From Trichostrongylus colubriformis (Eukaryota > Nematoda > Chromadorea > Rhabditida > Trichostrongylidae): a stretch of 64,000 bases of DNA. The stretch's first letter is position 1; the number at the start of each line of letters is the position of its first letter. Where the stretch lies: contig OZ022260.1 in NCBI GenBank assembly GCA_963978905.1, forward strand, positions 17,783,725-17,847,724, read 5' to 3'. The notes beneath the pieces are model-generated. The model was not told where the DNA came from. It was given only the letters and a program-made list of their open reading frames with translations, and did no database searches. The position numbers and the translations under genes are program-made. Positions 40,730 to 52,638 of the stretch are shown here, piece after piece.

Positions 40730-41246
40730 TACAGGGAGATGGAGGAAAAGGGTAGTTTTGCTCCCGGCTCACATCCACCAAGTATACAAAACATAGGTAC
40801 ATAAACGAAAGAGATAAAATATTGGAGAAAATAATCCCCAAATGTTCCTTGAGAAACAGGAGCACGCTGAGACTCACTATTTTCACCTTCATCAAAACGC
40901 GGAGCCCTCAGTCGGCGCAGGGAAACGAAGGACGTTGGGGCCTAAAGAAAACGGAGTGCTAAAGGGCACCACCCAATATGAATCCCCTCAGGTACCCAAA
41001 GTGAACGGCCTTGGCAAGGTTGTGAACGACAGTGACGAATCTCGGATTTTGCCCTGCTGACATGAGGTGACACATCATGTTAAGCTCCGATCCTGTTCGT
41101 GCAAAGGCTGTTACGGAGTTTAGTGATAGAGTGAGGTCTGCTCATAAATTTGGGGATGCAAATACCTTGTCGGAATTTGCTGAATTTCGACTTAAGTAGG
41201 GTTGAGTGTTGAAGACAGAATTACTCTTTTTTGGCAAACCCCTGTA
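40730..41246 (+). mobile_element. Tc1-like MITE, TACAGGG family, copy 2
   Basis: Ends: TACAGGGAG at left and CCCCTGTA at right (reverse complement TACAGGGG). The interior matches 59780-60531 in order: CTCAGTCGGCGCA, CCACCCAATATGAATC, GGTACCCAAAGTGAACGG, GCAAGGTTGTGAACGA, TGAGGTGACACAT, GTCGGAATTTGCTGAA. It is shorter than that copy through an internal deletion after GGCGCA. Confidence 0.8.
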
Positions 41247-41629
41247 ATTGTGGACAGCATTACAATGATACATACTTTAGCGATAAATATTGCAGGAAGG
41301 TAAAATTAGATGGAGGAGCGATCATCGGATGGAATCAGCAGTAGGTTCACCGAAATTCAGATGAATCATAAAAAAGGAGAATACAATTATTGTCACATCG
41401 TTACTGCTTAAGACCATTGCCTACTAGAAAGTTTGAACCCACATGCGGTATTCCAAATTGAAAGTAGCTGCAATGATGACAGAGATTAGTCCATGCCGGG
41501 CCAAAATCAGTGGTTTATGATTTGGAAATCTCTTGATTCTGTACGAGTTATCTTTAGGCGGAATGATTTCATTAACTTTTGCTTTAATCTCATTCTCCGT
41601 GTTCCGTGTTCCTCGTGATGCGTATATTA

Positions 41630-42491
41630 TTAGGTTGATTCATAATAAATCGGACAAATGGTAGTGATGATTTCTAGAGATCATAACTCAGTAACGAATT
41701 AACGAAAATGGACGCGCGAGGTACCGTTGGAATGAGTATGGAAAGCTCTTCAAAGTACCGCAAAATAATCACTCCAAAGTGTCCAGAGACCACATCCGCA
41801 ACGTCATACTATTTATATCGCTATCTGGCTAGGAACCCGCGGATATCGGCAGACGTCTGATAGAAGTTAACAAGGAGCATGCCCCCGGCAGAAGTACACT
41901 GTAGTTGTAGCATTCGAAGTTTGCGTCAGGCGACTATTCCATCGAAGACGAAAACCGCGGTTGGTGGAGCGTACACGGCGTAGAGTACTGGGAGCTGCTC
42001 GATGAAGGTACCACAGTATCCGCCGACGTCTACGTTCGTCAATTACGAGAATTGAAGGCCAATGTCCAAAGTTCGCTACGGCGGCGGTCACATGTCTACT
42101 TCCAGCACGACAACGTGTCTACTTCCACAGACCGCACTTCGCAAGATCGACCAAGGCCGAGCTGCTGTCGTACAGTTGGACCGTACTTCTATACCCACCG
42201 TACTCCCCAGACCTGGCCCCTTCAGATTTCCACCTTTTCTCCCACAGCCAACGCCACCTGGACGGCCAAGACTTCAAAACTCGCGACGAGGTCAAGGCGG
42301 CACTCGGCAACTTCTTCGAGCTCCAGCTTCCGGCCTTCTGGAGCAAGGGCATCCATGATCTGCCTATACCGTGGCAGAAGGTCATCGATAAAGATGGAGT
42401 ATATTTCAAGTGAATCCCTGTTGTCGTAAAAAAGTTGTACGACAATGATTAAAATTGGTCAATTTGTCCGATTTATTATGAATCAACCTAA
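41630..42491 (+). mobile_element. Mariner element with intact 29-bp terminal repeats, degenerate transposase
   Basis: TTAGGTTGATTCATAATAAATCGGACAAAT at 41630 is matched by its reverse complement ending at 42491, with TA on both sides (41628-41629, 42492-42493). The transposase can be followed across frames: NRGWWSVHGVEYWELLDEG, TVSADVYVRQLRELKANV, VYFQHDNV, then PPYSPDLAPSDFHLF, FWSKGIHDLPIPWQKVI and a stop at about 42412. Only 862 bp against about 1.3 kb for an intact mariner: the N-terminal half is deleted and the D.2 region is damaged. Non-autonomous, though its ends are intact. Confidence 0.9.
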
Positions 42492-42493
42492 TA

Positions 42494-43875
42494 CATGCCA
42501 ACCAATGCCAACCTACTTCTGGGTGCATGTCGAAATACAAGGATAAACAGCGTCATCTCTCCTGTCTAGTAGGTCTTGAACTTTTTTCATAGGCAGTTGT
42601 TACATTAAGCGAGTGAGAGGGACAACTACGAGTGATGCGCGCTTGCTGTCCTTGTACTCATCTGCAGCGCTACTTATTGGTAGACCTCTAGCAGGTCCGT
42701 CGTCACTCCACCTCATTCCCAGTCTGTTCACGCCTTTGAAGGCACACCACGCGATAATCAGATCAGTACTTACTCTTTAGGAGCGATTAGAACCTTGATT
42801 ACTGCTCAGCCTGCACCTCTATCGGCTTCATGGTGCACCCTCACGATTTGAGCCTGCTTGAACACAACCAAGCCACACCCAAACAGCAAATCACACCTGG
42901 CCTTGGATGAACAAATTTCCAACGTGGCGCTCACATGAGAAGAAAACATGCGACAAAAGAAGATCTTTGATGAAATAGCCATTTCGGTAATGTAAGCAGC
43001 TTCCACCGTGGCAATTCGTTCGTCTTAAAATCAGGTGTGATCAGGTTGAGTGGGCGTGACTCTGCAGGCACAACACCGTGAGAGTGCACCGTGCAGCCAC
43101 AACAATGGTGCAGCATGAGCAATTATGAGGGTATACTAGTCTAAAAAAGTGTCTACAAGTTACAGACGACAAAAAACAATGATTTCTCTTGGTCACGCAG
43201 TCAGAGTTCTGTGCAACATGTTGGCTGAGAATCTTGAAAAAATGAGATAAGAGACAAAACAGAATGAAAATACACGAAACAATAGAAATGATGGAAGTGG
43301 TCAAACAAAGTCATTGTGAAGATTCTCCTTGTGTGTCAAGCTTCTGTCAGTGCACAAGATGGCTGCAAGGTATGGTCCGGCAATTTTTTGCACATATAAA
43401 TCCAAAAAGGGCACAACTTTCTGCGAAATTTTGGCGCTTGATAGGCACCACATACAAAACGATCCAAGAAATCCTTTCAAAGGGCTGCATCTAGCTAAGG
43501 TGCGAGTTTTGAGCCTCTGGCCAAAGCCTTCAACTTGGGCCGCCTTGACATGGTATCGGAGTCCTGCCGCTTTGGTTTTGAGCGCTGTGATACCGTCCAG
43601 ATACTGGAATAGAAACACATCAGGACTGCACCTAATGAACCCTCCGCTGAGGAACTTTATCTAACAACAAAGTGAGCTGTGAATGGCTGCATGATGCAGA
43701 AGCCTCAAAGGAATTGTGAACGAAACAATGAGTTTTTCTATCACACATATATTCGATCCAAGAAATCCTTTCATGTTGTATTTTGCGCGGAAAAGTAAGA
43801 ATCAGGCAAAAATAAACTTTCCAAATTGGCGGCCGAGGGGTAGAGCCCATCCCGTCGTCCGCCGCCGTCGGAGAC
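42494..43875. other. No gene supported between mariner and duplication copy B
   Basis: Overlapping open frames on both strands at 43.3-43.66 kb have no splice support and mirror each other. GATCCAAGAAATCCTTTCA is repeated at about 43461 and 43755. The last bases (GCCGCCGTCGGAGAC) form the left junction of the duplication. Confidence 0.45.
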
Positions 43876-43888
43876 TGTCATAGCGAAG

Positions 43889-44308
43889 TTATGGCGTTTT
43901 GAAAAAAGGGGGTCCGTTTTGGCCATTTATTCTGCACACACATAATAGTTCTTGTGGGCATGACACGGGAGGATGAGCGCTGGTAGGTTCAACCGTCGTA
44001 GTGATTAGGGGTAGAGCCGTTGGTACTGGACTAACTACGGATGGGTCTGGAATCGCGAAGGTTTTACCGCTTGAGCAGGAGCAGCCGTTGTGCTGATTAA
44101 GTGAGACGAGATTGATTGTGAAACATTGGCTGGTTGTACAGGGATTGTGGCCGAACTCATTTAACTGTCGCCATTCACAATGCGACTCGTTGGCGATATA
44201 GATTGCAGTACGGTATGGAAGGTTCAACTTAAGACAGAGGAAGCGAAGCAGACGCGGCCGCTTCCGAAGCATGCCGCGAAGCAGGTGCCTGTGGTGGTTT
44301 CGCGACAT
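43889..44308 (-). pseudogene. Cys-rich NGQN/TQLY-family gene, copy B, truncated at both ends
   Basis: It keeps the central part (NESHCEWRQLNEFGHNPC, QHNGCSCSSGKTF, Thr/Pro linker, CVCRINGQN). The extra G near 43910 shifts the frame to an early stop after PPFFKTP, and the duplication boundary removes the final TQLY..SK codons. On the other side the deletion at GGCGAT replaces the CKWY-containing half with sequence read in an unrelated frame (LNLPYRTAIYI). Copy B is therefore unlikely to make the protein that copy A may encode. Confidence 0.6.
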
Positions 44309-44602
44309 TCAGTGGAGTATGTACTTTTGGTGCTGTCGGGGGCGCTGTCGTGGGTTCACTATCACAGAAACTTTTTCAGTCGTCTGGCACATAGCATTGA
44401 CCTGGGCTGACGCTGGAGCGGGAGCACGGGTTCTGCCTGTTGATGGGCCCGACGAGATGTTTTGTGCACTGGTTGTTGTAGTTGTTTGCGTCTCGACAAG
44501 TAATGAACTTTGTGTCAACTACACGACTCTAACTTTGTCCACTAGCTCAATTATTTGGTCCAGCTGATCCTCCAAAATGGTGCACTTTTCTACCAAAAGC
44601 TT

Positions 44603-45115
44603 CTAAGCAATCACTTGGCTCAGGTGCGAATTGGAAGGTGACAGTTTTGTGTGCAGTGTCAAGTTTACATGAAACTGGTGGCTATCATCAACTATCGAGA
44701 CCTTTAAAACTATCTTACTGAAGACTTTCTTCTTTTCTTCATGTGTCGGAATGATGTGTGCATCAGTGAAGTTTTTTGAAGGTGGCACGGATGTTACATA
44801 TGGTTGTGCGGCTTTGTCAGCTGATATGATAGGCCTTGCAATAGATGTGGTTTGGTGCACAGATGACAGGGTAGATAACGTCCCTGGTGATGAGATCACA
44901 GGTTGCTGACAATCGGGAGGCACCGTTGGTTCAGTATCCACTGTAGCAGACTCCTCGATTGTTCGCTCTTCACGCTGATGTTCACCTTTTTCGTCTTCCC
45001 CCTTCAACTCCGCTATTTCCAACTCTCTACCTTTCTTAGAGCTTTCCACCTTGTCTTTTATTGGCTTACCTATCATCTTAGTATCTCCATCTAGAATATG
45101 CTGCTGTACAATCAT
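44603..45115 (-). CDS. Ser/Thr-rich hypothetical ORF, copy B
   Basis: Duplicate of 21344-21856; 170 codons from ATG, differing by a single visible replacement (SSPGTL against SSPRTL). Because the downstream 3' exon in this copy is damaged, any gene including this ORF is probably broken. Function unknown. Confidence 0.35.
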   Translation of the reverse strand: MIVQQHILDGDTKMIGKPIKDKVESSKKGRELEIAELKGEDEKGEHQREERTIEESATVDTEPTVPPDCQQPVISSPGTLSTLSSVHQTTSIARPIISADKAAQPYVTSVPPSKNFTDAHIIPTHEEKKKVFSKIVLKVSIVDDSHQFHVNLTLHTKLSPSNSHLSQVIA

Positions 45116-45942
45116 CTGCTAGACTATGTCTTCAGCTTAACATCATCGATGTCACAGGCAAACTGCAGCCCCTCATTTTCTTTGGACCTGTACTGCTTCG
45201 TCTTCTCGACATAGACTCGCAACGCATTTGTATCTACACATTCAACTCAGCAAGATTTTGAACACGATTTCTGACTTCGACCCTGAATCCAATCGACTCT
45301 TCCAGGGTGAAGAAGTCATCAGCAAGCAAGTATCAAATAAATCAAGATGTGTTATTATTTTAGAACTGCTCGAATGGCACTTCTCCATTAATATCGACAG
45401 CAGGTATTCTACAGCCAGTGACTTCGGCTCTGAGTGCTTATCAAACCAATCCTTTCTAGGATAACTGCTACCATGTTCTCAATGAGTATTCGTGAAATAA
45501 TGCAATTCAGTAGTCTTCTTATTTTTTTGAGATCAGCCCGAAATCGCTGAACTACGTCTAGATGGAAAGAGCGCACCTTCTTTTACCCGATATGCTTTCA
45601 AACGTAACAATTTATTGGAAAATTATAAGAGTTATTCTGTAAATTTTGCTGAATGGATTTCAAAGCTAGAGTTACCTAAAGCTACTTTCTTTCAAGTTGT
45701 ATTTGAAAAATATCGGAGCAAGCGATGCAGTACCTAGTACTGCAAGGTTCAAAACGAATACCATGGGACGATTTCGAACTTCCTAGAATGGTGTCGTAGT
45801 TGAAGCTGACTCACTCTGGACTGCTCCGCATTTGTGAAAAACACATTTTTTCGTGTACCAGAATTAACTGAAACACTCCTGCAAAGTGTTCATTCACAAA
45901 GTTTTTGGAGCGCTTTATTCAGAGAAGTCGTTCAAACTGTGC

Positions 45943-48443
45943 TTAGACATAGCGGTACTCCAATTTTGTGACGGTGGCGTATATTCGATTGTAGGTTATG
46001 ACGGGCACCATGCTTAGATTTGATTTGAGCACTGTGTTGGCGTCAACTTTTGAGCAGAATCTGTAATAAAGTCTCCTGCTCAACATAATCTTACATGCAA
46101 ACGTTCTGACTTTGCGACTGTTCGTAATATCGCACCTATGACCAGAAAGACGTTGGTCCCAATGTGTTTTGATTTCGACGCCAGCATAAGTACAGCCATC
46201 GACGGCAACTCCTTCGGTAAAGCTTATAATTTTCACTTCGATATTTTTACCCTTTGGCGCCTCAATACAAAATTTTCAAGCTTATTTAGTAATGAAATTT
46301 TACTCTTGTAGTTACACACGTACCTTGATCCAGTAGTTACATTTCACGAAGTCCTCTCGCGGAGAGCCGCCGGCTTTCCTGTCGCCTGTTTCATCTTGGA
46401 ATGGTTTCCATGTGCTGCTCGCCTCTAGATCGCCACCACATCCTGTTGGCTGAATGAAAAATGCATAGGAATACTGTACGCAATGGGCATTCATAAGCTA
46501 CACGAGGGACAGTCACCCGTTTTTCGCAAAGGTCTCCTCCGTATCCGCTCGGACAGACACATTTCTTGCAATTGCGAGGATTAGCGAATCCGTTATTCTG
46601 GCACTTTGGTTCCTTACCTTTGCATTTGTCTGAAGAGAACTCTTCAAATGACGAATTTTCTGCTCGAATAAATATATACCCCACCAGTGCAGTTGTAATA
46701 TCTGTTTATCATGAGCAGATCATAATAACCGATAAAAGGAGATCCAAGAGTCTCCGTATACTGTATATCATTCGGAACCATGGTAAGCCTCCCTTTGTCA
46801 ACAGATGAACTAAATAACATTCTCTCATCCTATACTCATTGCTGCATTGACTAAACCACGTACCTAGTAGCTCCGTAGTGCATCAAACTACCGTAGTCAT
46901 ACGTTATATTGTAGTTGTTGTTGGTTCTCGGCGACTCCAGCATGAATTGGTCGAGCCAATCGGGCTAGTGTATCGAACGATATTATAGTGTGTTTGTGGC
47001 ATTTATGAGTATTACCTTTATATTGTTTTTGTCAACTGTAATAAACAGATCACGGTCATGTCTTGAGTGCGTATGGAAGAGTCCAATTGCATGACCAAGT
47101 TCGTGAGCAGCGGTTCCGATCTGAAAAAGAATGACAATGGTGTCTTACAATATAACGACGTTACGAAATTGTTTCCTGTCTGAATGTGTAAATAGCAGTA
47201 TGAGACTGTAAAGTTTTATTTCGAAAGCTCAAAGGCTGCAAAAGTCTTGGGAATGGATGTGTGGATAGAGTTTCGCATCCCTTTGTATTTTTTTTCTTGG
47301 ACGAACTTTTAAAATTCCTCACTGTTTTTACATATTCAGATACTTAGAAGGCTTCGGAATAGCGCAATACCAACACGTTCCCCTTCTTTCAATACGTAAT
47401 CTTGTTCATCATTTTACATGAAAGTATCGTTAAAGTCATACCGATTCACAGCCCACACCAAGCGAAAGATTTTGTGTGCCACCAAGCCTGCCAACAAACG
47501 ACCAACATCCGTCCTCCATGTACACACGAATGCTGTCCTCAGCTAAAATTCGAATATTCAGTGGGATGCAGAGAACAGCCTTCCTAATTTCTATGTTTAC
47601 CTGTTCTGCTTGGAATGAAATCGATGCATGTGTCAGCCATCCATTGCTGCGCTGCCTTCGTGAAGACGCTTTGAACCTGTGTACCTGAACATGGTGAGCA
47701 GTGTTGTTTGTCTAGGTTGCGCATAAATAAGGTAATACGACACGACTAACTTGCACTGCCATCGAAAAAGTAGTAAACACCCTTGTACCACCTTTTACCA
47801 GGGTAAGCCTTATCGTTGTAAGCTTGTCGTTTGGACCGGGTCCCGGCAATATCGGCCTCAACTTGATCCTGTTGCTCCCTTAACATACTGCACATTTCTC
47901 GAGTCAAGATAGAAGGAATTAAGGGCAACAAACCGTGAAAGGGCCATATCTCCTTGGAACATATCGCCTCCGCGGACCTGGAGGTTAATTTCTTCAATAG
48001 AGTCTCCCGTTGGCTGGACTTTATCAACATTTTTCCTTTTCCAGAACTGAAATTTATAAGAACACACTAATCGAAAGTAAATCTAAGCGAATAATTGATT
48101 CACTGACCTTTAATCTTTGCATGAGCTTCTCTCTTTTCTCCTTGGTCAGATGCAGCTTTTCCAGTATCTTGTTTTTGTATTTGCTCAATTTTTTCTTGAA
48201 GTTCATCATCTTTTGGTTGATAGCCTGTAGGCAGATATCATGAACTGACGAGGAGCTTGTCTTCAATAACATTCAGATATAATGTCTTACATTTCCCAAC
48301 TTCTTAAATGCTGTTTTAATACTTTTTCCTGCTCGACTGATCATGTCTTTGAAGCTTCTGGAGGATTTCTTCGAGCCTTCCGTGTTCACCAAAGTAGCGC
48401 TCACGCACACGGCCACGAGAAGGGTGAGAATTAAAACTCTCAT
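45943..48443 (-). CDS. Astacin-family zinc metalloprotease, copy B (13 exons, 505 aa)
   Basis: Same exon structure as copy A shifted by 23259 (first exon 48443-48291, last 46060-45943). All splice sites are retained; the acceptor of exon 9 changes from TTAATTAG to TTATTTAG but keeps AG. Against copy A I see only two amino-acid changes, F28S and N41S, both in the propeptide just after the signal peptide. Catalytic, EGF and CUB parts look identical, including the unusual HELGHAIGLFHTHSRHDRD. The upstream TATA box is also duplicated, so both copies are probably expressed. No disabling change is visible. Confidence 0.9.
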
Positions 48444-48535
48444 CCTTAAATGATGGGTTGAAAACATTCAATAAGTAAGTAGGATGAGAGACCCTGAAAG
48501 ATGTCTAATGATGGTTGTAGCTGCTTCGTCCTCGT

Positions 48536-48542
48536 ATTTATA
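48536..48542 (-). promoter_or_regulatory. TATA box of astacin copy B
   Basis: Minus strand CATATAAATACGAGG, identical to copy A and in the same position relative to the start codon. The sequence from the ATG to the duplication edge (about 470 bp) is shared, so proximal regulation should match; anything further upstream differs. Confidence 0.5.
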
Positions 48543-49389
48543 TGATTCTTGTGGACTTTGTAATTGACATAACATGACGATGTTTGATGACAGGATAGGA
48601 TGTAATAGAAAAAACGTCTGTCTCGCTTCTGACATGCATGGTAAAATTTCAACACGATTCTTCTTTTTCCTACCCGACCTACGCTTTGCGCCGTCGTTAC
48701 TATTTTCAGAGTATACCCAAGCATGTTTATCCATGTCCAAGACATGCTTGGTGTATAATTGTACAAAAATATACAATATAATCAATCTTTGGTTCTCAAA
48801 TTGATTGATTTCTAATGAGGCCATTCATTTTTCTGAGGCTGTCGATCGTTGCTTTCCGCTTCCGACGCTGTTCAGATGGATCAGCTTAGCTCAGCTTCCT
48901 CGTTTCGATGACCAGCTACTCTGAGCCGTCCTTCATTATGCACTTCGTATTAACAACAATATGCCCGCTGTTGGAATTCTAGTACACAATGCCCATGGCT
49001 TTTCAGAAAGCACATGAGCTATTCGTACTATCGCACGGGATTCTAAGTGCACAATCCGCTTTGTATGTCTGTGTGTGCGTTCATGTTTGGTGCGTGTCTA
49101 TCTGTTTGACACGAATTCACAAGTTTCATATCTCACCTGACGGCAGAGCTAAAGCCTAATTTTGCCAAAAAATGGGGAAGGGGTCGCACGTGTACACTTA
49201 TGATGGCTGACTGCTACTAATAGCAGCTAAAAGCGGCTCATAAGGATCGTCAGAAGGCGGGAGTCACCGAATTTGTGCTCGTTTCGGGTTGATCCTGAGA
49301 CGACATTTATAGTTTCTCTATGGGGTGGGAAGTGTACATTAAAAAAATTGTGCTCGGCAAAAACCTTTTTCTTTTACCCATATATTCCT

Positions 49390-49721
49390 GTTGTATTTAC
49401 CTAATAAGGGCCACATGCAAAGTTTTACGCTAGAAAGTGAGAATCCGGCTGAGAGATTGATCCTCAAAGTGGTGACCGAGGGGGCGATGTCTCGAAGAAA
49501 ATACCGGCCCTGTCGTTTGCCGCAGTTTTCAGAGGCACGGTCGAAACAGAAAGTTGAGAAAACAGCCCAGACTTATTCTCCGACTGCGGCGGAGGACGGT
49601 ACGGGCATTCATCCTAAGGATCCACCCCTCGACCACAACTTTGTGAAGCTGTCTCTTGGCCAGATTCTCACTTTATCGCGTGAGACTTTGCATGCCGCCC
49701 TTATCAGGCAAATGCAACATA
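49390..49721. mobile_element. Short foldback/MITE-like element, about 332 bp
   Basis: 49390-49449 pairs with the reverse complement of 49658-49721 (shared TGCATTT/TGTATTT, CCT.ATAAGGGC, CATGCAAAGT, ACGC, AAAGTGAGAATC.GGC). The interior has a fortuitous open frame across the whole element (49391-49759), which I do not regard as a gene because its two ends are inverted copies of each other. Confidence 0.6.
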
Positions 49722-50334
49722 AATACCTGGGTAGCAGAGAAATTCCACGATTCCTTTGACAACGGGTGGTCCGAATTGATAAACTGATGAAAGCTGATAA
49801 GAGGAGTGAACTCATACAAACTCCTGAAACTCACTACATCCTTGTTTTTCGAGTAGAGCGCGCAGCTTATACTCATTGGTGTTATGTGGGGTTGTACGGA
49901 TAAGGTCACGGTGAGTGAACCGAATGGATGGCAGAGATCAGGTGCTAAAGCCGAAGAGGCTCCCACAATCCAGGTGCAAAAAGTCAATTGCCACAATTCA
50001 CTACCTGTTGAGATGCAAGTGGGGTTGTCATTGGCAATCGCTCTTGAAGTCTTATGGGCTTGCGTTCATTTTTGGAATCCTTAGACGAATCACTACTGTT
50101 CCGCCCAACGTTGGTATTTCCATAGCGATGGATAGTAGTGACCACTCCTATTTTTCTCCCTGTCCCTAAATCACTTCAGAAGCAACTTACAATCATTGAT
50201 CAGGAACGTGAACACACAAGAAAGTGGATGAGGCTACTTACGCCAGAAAATCGCTTCAGCGGCGTCGCACACGCGGCGCCACCAGTACGACTTGCGAATC
50301 GACTGTCCTTAGGAGCCCGGCAGAGCGTGGCTAC

Positions 50335-50445
50335 GTCACTCGTGCACTTCCACCCATGCCACACTGCTTCCTGTACCCATGCCACCCTGCCTCCTCCACT
50401 CATGCCACACTACCTCGCTTGAAGGCTGCCATGCCCTGCCACCAG
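50335..50445. repeat. Imperfect minisatellite, CCCATGCCACNCTGCCTCCT-like unit
   Basis: CATGCCAC recurs about four times at 24-30 base spacing (50355, 50379, 50402 region, then GCCATGCCCTGCC). It lies in a GC-rich patch (50.2-50.6 kb) that differs in base composition from its surroundings. Confidence 0.5.
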
Positions 50446-51522
50446 CACTCGCACCCGCCGCGCCGCTCACCTTGGGCGGCCACGAGGTTTTCTGGGTAAG
50501 TAGCCTCACCCCAAAAAAAAGTGAGCGGGGACCCGCTCCTAATGGGAGGTGTGCGTAGGCGTGCAATCGGTCAGGTGCTGATCAAGACAGTTTGGACGCT
50601 GGTGAATTCCACCGATTCCTTCTTAGTCTTCGTGCCGCACTGGGAATAAATGGCTGACGGATGGAATCTTTGTCTCAGTTACTGCCCATTGAGGTTTGCG
50701 TTCTCACTGCTGTGCGCGGGGCTCTTTCATGTCTTTCGGATATCATCACTGATCTTGACCCACTTTCCCCACGTTTGAAGGTTTGACAATTTTCTGCTCT
50801 AGGACTAGACGCTCTGAGCTTACAAGTAAAGTGGTAGATCGACGTGGCCTTTCGAGAGGTCCATATCAGTGATAGAGCTTGGTATGCCATTCACCAATCC
50901 GTTCCATATCTGCTGTGGGCCTCTAGGAGCGGACTTACTGGTGCTTTGAGAGGAGCAATTCATCGCAGATATGACCAGTTGGTTAGCGCACACTACTGCG
51001 CCATCATGGGCTTCAGTGGGACGATCATCTTTTTTATCTATGATTGCTTAGTACCCATGACCACTTCACATTACCTCACGTTTGGGTCATACTAGAACGC
51101 AAATAATAATTTGCTGTCTAAAAACGGAGCATTCCAGTGGGTCACTCCGACCCCGTCCTTCACTTTAGTCTCGCAATAGCAAATCTCACCTCCGGAAGTG
51201 GCTCTTCATGTAATATGCAATTTCTGGTAGACGAATGGAAGGACCGAAAAGGCGATAGTAAAACGACCGTTTAATGCATAGTAAAGACACCTGTTTGCTG
51301 AAAAATTTAAGAAAGTGAATTTTCAAATTGAGAAGAAAACAAACAAAATACACATTTGAGTTCATCTTGTGGTGATAACATTTCTCATGGCTCTCTCTAT
51401 CGCGTTAGAGTCCAGGCGACATCGTGGTAAATGAGGGATTGTAGGGGGTGCCCTCTCAAAGAATCAAATCCACACAAGATCCTGGGAGCTTTTGAAAATT
51501 GCCTTACAGCCTAATTGTCTAA

Positions 51523-52638
51523 CATCACCTGTATCACCTGTATCACCTGTCGTCCCGTTGTTCATCGAGAGCCTCGAGCGGGCGCCAGCAACGTCTCCAT
51601 TCGTCCCTGTCGCGAGCCAAAGCAGTCCAGTGAACGTTTCTGGCTTCAGGGACACGTAGCGTCTCGTTCCTTTCGCGCAGAGCTTTCGTGAAGAAGTCTG
51701 ACCATCGGGCCGGCGGTCGTCCTGGTGTTCGTTTGACGTCCCGAGGGATCCAGTCGGTAAGCGCTCTGGTCCAACGGTCATCACGATATCGCATGACGTG
51801 TCCGGCCCATCTAATCTTCAATTCCTTGGCAAACGACGTCCCTGGTCTTTGATCGACGACGGAGTTCGGAACTCCAGATTCCCCTCTGCACTTGCGTGTA
51901 TCGGGATACTCCGAGCATCGTCCTCTCGATGGCGCGTTGGATGACGCCGACCGCATGTTCCTCCTGCTTACGTAGAGTCCAGGTCTCTGAGGCGTATGTT
52001 AGGGTAGGAAGGACAGCGGAGTCGAAGAGATGGGCGCGGAGCCGGATGTTCTTCGTCTTCTTCACTACTCCCTCGATGGTCTTGAAGGCTCCCCAAGCCG
52101 CTCTTTTCCTCCTGCTCAGCTCTGGTGCTAAGTCGTTCATCATATTGACTTTCCGACCTAAGTACACATAACTTAAGCATTCGGTGATGTTCGTTCCGTT
52201 GAGCGTGAATGGGGCTTCAGGTACCAATCCGTTTCTCATGAACATCGTCTTCGTCAGGTTCAGCTGTAGACCGATCTTTCCACACTCGCAGTCGAAATCG
52301 GCTAGCATCCGTTCCGCTTGCTGGATTGTCGGTGTTATTAGCACGATGTCGTCAGCGAAGGGGAGGTGGTGTAGATGCCGGCCATCGACCTTCACTCCCA
52401 TTCCATCCCATTCCAGTTGACGCATGGCGTTCTCAAGAGCGGCGCTGAATAGTTTAGGCGAGATAGTGTCGCCTTGTCGAACCCCTCTCTTCACGTCGAT
52501 GATGACTTCCTTGTAGAATGGCGAGATCCTGATCGTGAAGTTGCTGTAGAGCTCACGAAATACTCTTATGTACTGAGTAGGCACACCCTGGTTTCCCAGG
52601 GCTTCGATAACCGCTTCTGTCTCAGGAGTCGAAGGCTT
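51523..52638 (-). mobile_element. RTE LINE, 5'-truncated second copy
   Basis: Nearly identical, in reverse complement, to 35575-36690. The 5' truncation begins inside the RT domain at AAGCCTTCGACTCC. It has a 2-base deletion next to the truncation and a frameshift near 51830, splitting the frame into 51811-52584 (with FADDIVLI) and 51543-51956 (with [16 protein letters not shown] and [11 protein letters not shown]). The 3' tail (51523-51550) has three GGTGATACA-type units, one more than the 36.68 kb copy. 5' truncation is usual for target-primed reverse transcription. Dead copy. Confidence 0.9.

Larger units (their letters stand above)
43876..48911. repeat. Segmental duplication, copy B (5036 bp)
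   Basis: Same orientation as 19924-25652. It lacks the 694-bp segment and carries one extra G in the run near 43910. The left breakpoint falls inside the last codons of the Cys-rich gene; the right breakpoint falls after GTTTCGATGA. 18.2 kb of unrelated sequence separates the copies, so this is a dispersed, not strictly tandem, duplication. Confidence 0.95.

Noticed and set aside
43301..43664. Overlapping 105- and 111-codon frames on opposite strands
   Set aside because: Mutually antisense, with no splice or start context. They sit in repeat-bearing sequence next to the duplication junction.
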